Source of the DNA: Dendrolimus kikuchii
Taxonomy: Eukaryota > Arthropoda > Insecta > Lepidoptera > Lasiocampidae
Assembly: GCA_019925095.2 (NCBI GenBank)
Contig: CM034412.1
Coordinates: 2,728,001-2,792,000 of the forward strand
Reading direction: 5' to 3'
DNA: 64,000 nt
Of this stretch, positions 60,850 to 64,000 are shown in pieces. Position 1 is the first letter of the stretch; the number at the start of each line of letters is the position of its first letter. Below the pieces are notes generated by a model. It was not told the DNA's origin. It saw nothing but the letters and a program-made list of their open reading frames with translations, and ran no database searches. A program made the position numbers and the translations under genes.

Positions 60850-61720
60850 CAATGCATATAAAGAAATATATATAAAATTATAGATAATGATGGTTGAGTC
60901 TAAGCCGGCCAGGTAACGCACTAGCCGCGTCTGGAAAATGTTCCGTTTGTGATTGAGGAGCATTCCACCTCGTCCCTCCACCTAGCCACCAAGTACATTA
61001 TTAAAGATTAATGTATTGTATTAATGTAATTAATACATTTTAATAAAGTAAATTTAATTAATTAATTAAATAAATAAATTTAAATATATAGTCTGGGCCA
61101 AATTCAAAGTTCTCTCAATGTAACTGTAAAAGACTTTTTTCAATACGTGGTTTTGTATAAACTTGAGCATCTATAATATTATATGAACTGTAAATACTAA
61201 GATCGCATCAAGAAAAGATAAACTGTCTTGGATATTCCTGTAGAAAACAGGCGTGGTAATTTTGTGTAATATGTGTAATGATATGCAACCTTGAAATTTA
61301 ACAACTTTATTATAAACTTTAAAGAAAATTTTGCTTGCAATAAATAATAAGGTATTTTGCTTTCAATCGTATATGTGATATTAATAAATCACAGTTTAAT
61401 TTATCGTGAATTAAAAAAAAAAACATGTTTATTTTAAAACAATTATTATATTTAAAAAATGTAGATTCCTTATTTAATAATAAATTACTGCATAGACTTA
61501 GCACGTAGATGTCAAATGTACCTCTAAAACTTAATTTGTAAAAAAAAATACCATGCGATAAATCGCGTCAAAGTATGAATTGTCCTTAAGGGCTGGTTTA
61601 TTAATTGGGTATCGACCGCGATAGCGGGGCCCACAAAATAGCTGCGTTTCATTAAAAGGTGGCTTAAATGAGGTTACGCATTAACACTGTGAATTTGTTC
61701 TTCTTTAATTAGGTATGCTC
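60850..61720. other. No recognised gene
   Basis: Very AT-rich. Confidence 0.5.
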
Positions 61721-61728
61721 TGTTTATT

Positions 61729-62035
61729 CATGCAGGAACGGAGAAAGAATACAATTTCCTGCGACCGGGCGGCCTGTCGTAAGAGGCGACTAAACAACCC
61801 ACAGCCAGGTGGTAGGGCATTTGCCCGACTGGATGGCTACCACCCCTGGTCTACAGTATGCCGCCATAACAACCTTGAGTTGTGTTCCGGCATTAGTGAC
61901 CAGGTTCTAGTCTCCCTTAAGAGAGCAGCAGCGCATTTGTAGCTCCTTTGGTGTTGCAAATGTCCATAGACGATGGTAACCGCTTTCCATCAAGTGGGCC
62001 GTCTGCCTGTCTGCTGAACTCCTGCAATAAAAACA
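61729..62035 (+). mobile_element. SINE-1, full-length copy
   Basis: ATGCAGGAACGGAGAAAG to CTCCTGCAATAAAAAC. Confidence 0.9.
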
Positions 62036-62306
62036 AAAAGTCTAATAAAATTAAATATTTTCGATTAAATATCAGTGGTGTATAAAATAGGTAATTTGTT
62101 TTGAAAATATTCGAAACAGCTTAAAAATAATTAACAGAAACTTGTAATTATAATTTTAAAGTATTAATTAGTTTGATATATGATTTATTTTAAGTAAATT
62201 CTTTAGGTTCCGTAGCTTAGTATAAAAATTAATAAACTTCCGTTTCTACCACGGAATGTCACTGTGTGTAGATTTACACGCACTTGGCTGGTATATATTT
62301 TTTCAG

Positions 62307-62427
62307 TGCCGAACACCTCGATGTGCCTTCCCCCGATGTTATCGCCACGTTCCAAGAAGGACATGTGTATACCAATAAACTAATTGGTCGGGGAATGCTC
62401 GAGCAGCGTCCTACATGTATTTATTAG
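62307..62427 (+). CDS. Possible terminal exon or repeat-derived frame
   Basis: The acceptor TATTTTTTCAG|T opens a 39-residue frame (AEHLDVPSPDVIATFQEGHV..., ending RPTCIY) to TAG. The T-rich stretch after the stop also fits a repeat end on the opposite strand. I do not recognise the protein. Confidence 0.2.
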
Positions 62428-62544
62428 TTTTTTTTTAATACATAAGCAAAGGGAGACATGCTGGTTTGCTTGCAAGATAACCTCACATTAATTGAAACTG
62501 TTATACCCCGTTCAAACATTTCCTTTAATTTGACGTTTGCACTC

Positions 62545-62940
62545 TTGTAACTGACAACGCTCATACTCCTTCAGCTGTTCCACATGGTGACCTCGGTCGT
62601 TATGGCCACCGCGAAAACGTCACTAATGATGTCATAATGTTCACTCACGCAACGCTCACGACGACCCATGCCATGAAGTGAGTCAAAGTGGGCGTTGACC
62701 ACAGGGTATTAACTCTCTCTAACGAGACGTTGACATAGGCGCGATTTTCATATCAACCATACATCAACCAATGACACTTATGTATTTTGACGTTAATGAC
62801 ATCAACGTTCCATAATCACATAATCGGATTCGTTCCACTTGAGTTTGTGATAGTAACGCTCGCAAGCAAGTGGAACGGGAAATATGGCGGTCGTGAGCGT
62901 GGTCGTTATGAGCGTTTTTGGAACGCAGTCGAAGTTGCTC
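62545..62940. mobile_element. Family C element, undivided copy
   Basis: GTTCCACATGGTGACCTCGG and ACGTCACTAATGATGTCATA through AACGCTCGCAAGCAAGTGG. It lacks the insertion seen in the copy at 12712. Confidence 0.65.
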
Positions 62941-63069
62941 ATTTTTGACAGTAATTTTCATGTCACAGTGGTCATATTAGTACCTCAATGTTCCTGGCGA
63001 CGTAGTAGTGCATTATTTGAGTCATGTAATGCATAAACTATGAACTATCGTCGTTATTCCTAAATTTAA

Positions 63070-63310
63070 TCTTTTTTTTTTTTTTTATTGCAGTAGCTCA
63101 GCAGACAGACAGACAGCCCACTTGATGGAAAGCGGTTACCATCGCCTATAGACATTTGCAACACCAAAGGTGCTACAAATGCGCTGCTGCTCTTTTAAGG
63201 GAGAATGGAACCTGGTCACTAATGCCGGAACACAACTCAAGGTTGTTATGGCGACACACTTTAGACCAGGGGTGGTAGCCATCCAGTCGGGCAAATGCCC
63301 TACCACCTGG
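63070..63310 (-). mobile_element. SINE-1, short 5' form
   Basis: T-run, ATTGCAGTAGCTCAGC to TACCACCTGGC, the same 5' limit as at 14832, 15842 and 34096. Confidence 0.9.
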
Positions 63311-63349
63311 CGTTTAGAAATAACACGGCATTTATTTAGATTTAAAAAG

Positions 63350-64000
63350 TCAACCCGATGGAAAGCGGTTACTAAAGGTGCTACCAATGTCTATACGTCG
63401 TCGTCAGCCATTCGCAGTCCACTACTGAACGTAGGCCTCCCCAAGGCGGCGCCACTCATCCCTGTCCTCTGATTTCCTCATCCAGCGCCTACCGGTAACC
63501 TTGCACTGGTTATCGGTCCATCGGGCTGGAGGGCGTCCGATACTACGTTTACCGAGACGCGGTCTCCACTCCAGGACTCGTCTGCTCCATCGGCCTTCAG
63601 TCCTGCGGCAGACGTGACCGACCTGCCACTTAAACTTGCTAATTTTGCAAGCTTTATCGGTTATCTTGGTTCTCTTACGTATATCCTCATTTCTAATTTT
63701 ATCCATAAAAGAAACATCCAACATAGCTCGCTCTATAGCCCGTTGAGCGACTTGGAACTTGTGGACCAATCCTGCCGTCAGTGTGAGTTTCGGCCCCGTA
63801 GGTCACAGGACGGGGAGGACGCACTGCCCGAAGACTTTTGTCTTCAAGCATTTCGGAATGGTCGACGATACCAATGTCTGCCGCTCTCTACAGGGAGACT
63901 GGAACTCAAGGTTGTAATGACGGCATACAATAGACCAGGGGTGGTGGCCATCCAGACGGGTCAATCTCCTACCACTTGGCTGTGGGTTGTTTTGTCGCCT
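63350..64000 (-). mobile_element. SINE-1, diverged, split by a LINE; runs off the window
   Basis: CCCGATGGAAAGCGGTTACT at the left, then interrupted at 63393-63868, resuming GCCGCTCTCTACAGGGAGAC and continuing to GTTGTTTTGTCGCCT at the window edge. Confidence 0.88.
63393..63868 (-). pseudogene. LINE fragment, second RTE-like family, with 11-bp TSD
   Basis: TACCAATGTCT flanks it at 63382-63392 and 63869-63879. On the minus strand it encodes KVFGQCVLPVL, LVHKFQVAQRAIERAMLDVS, KIRNEDIRKRTKITDKA, WSRRVLEWRPRLGKRSIGRP and DEWRRLGEAYVQ, the C-terminus of an RTE-type polymerase. A two-base frameshift sits at the VLPVLTYGAE block near 63805. The 3' end is GACGACGACG-like. Confidence 0.93.

Overview
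The window is gene-poor, AT-rich, repeat-dense animal DNA, most likely from a moth or butterfly (Lepidoptera). The evidence is introns with GT-AG borders, mariner, R1-clade and RTE-type retroelements, and several 3' ends that I know as very common in lepidopteran genomes: ACTAGC...CCCGCG repeat ends, a GTGAAGGAAAACATCGTGA 3' end, and a 3' tail shaped like GGCGATGGTAACCGC...GTGGGCCGTCTGCC. There is no bacterial-style operon structure. Most long open frames here are antisense shadows of repeats.

The best-supported host gene lies on the minus strand between about 9.2 and 19.7 kb. Five exons with matching splice phases encode the C-terminal two thirds of an S1-family (CLIP-type) serine protease homologue. 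The His, Asp and Ser triad is present. The activation-site motif (R|IVGG) reads R|QVEY, and the Asp of GDSGG is Gly. The two residues that form the activation salt bridge are therefore both lost. Upstream exons (signal peptide, any CLIP domain) were not found. Its introns are packed with transposons. Isolated minus-strand exon candidates from unrecognised genes lie at 37.0-37.1, 41.4-41.5 and 53.0-53.1 kb, and an 83-residue ORF with a polyadenylation signal lies at 51.1-51.4 kb.

The rest is a layered transposon landscape. A ~320-bp A-tailed retroposon (called SINE-1 here) has at least 25 copies. A tRNA-derived SINE has one good copy and several fragments. An RTE-type LINE is present as about a dozen 5'-truncated copies ending in (TATG)n, several with clear target-site duplications. 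A second LINE family ends near GTCGTC. There are 3' ends of another LINE (AVKLWNALPL C-terminus), two or three R1-clade 3' ends, four solo LTRs of one family (5.6, 16.7, 20.2 and 57.2 kb), a 1,285-bp mariner with a frameshifted transposase (51.5-52.8 kb), and several short inverted-repeat DNA elements (8.5, 15.4, 25.2 and 59.5 kb).

Tandem DNA includes 52 perfect copies of a 13-bp unit flanked by 9-bp units (39.3-40.1 kb), four copies of a 108-bp unit (31.6-32.05 kb) and an (AT)n run at 49.6 kb. Nested insertions at 10, 14.9, 19.7, 37.2, 48.1, 58.9 and 63.4 kb let the order of insertion be read directly. Stretches with no gene or recognisable element are noted where they exceed a few hundred bases.
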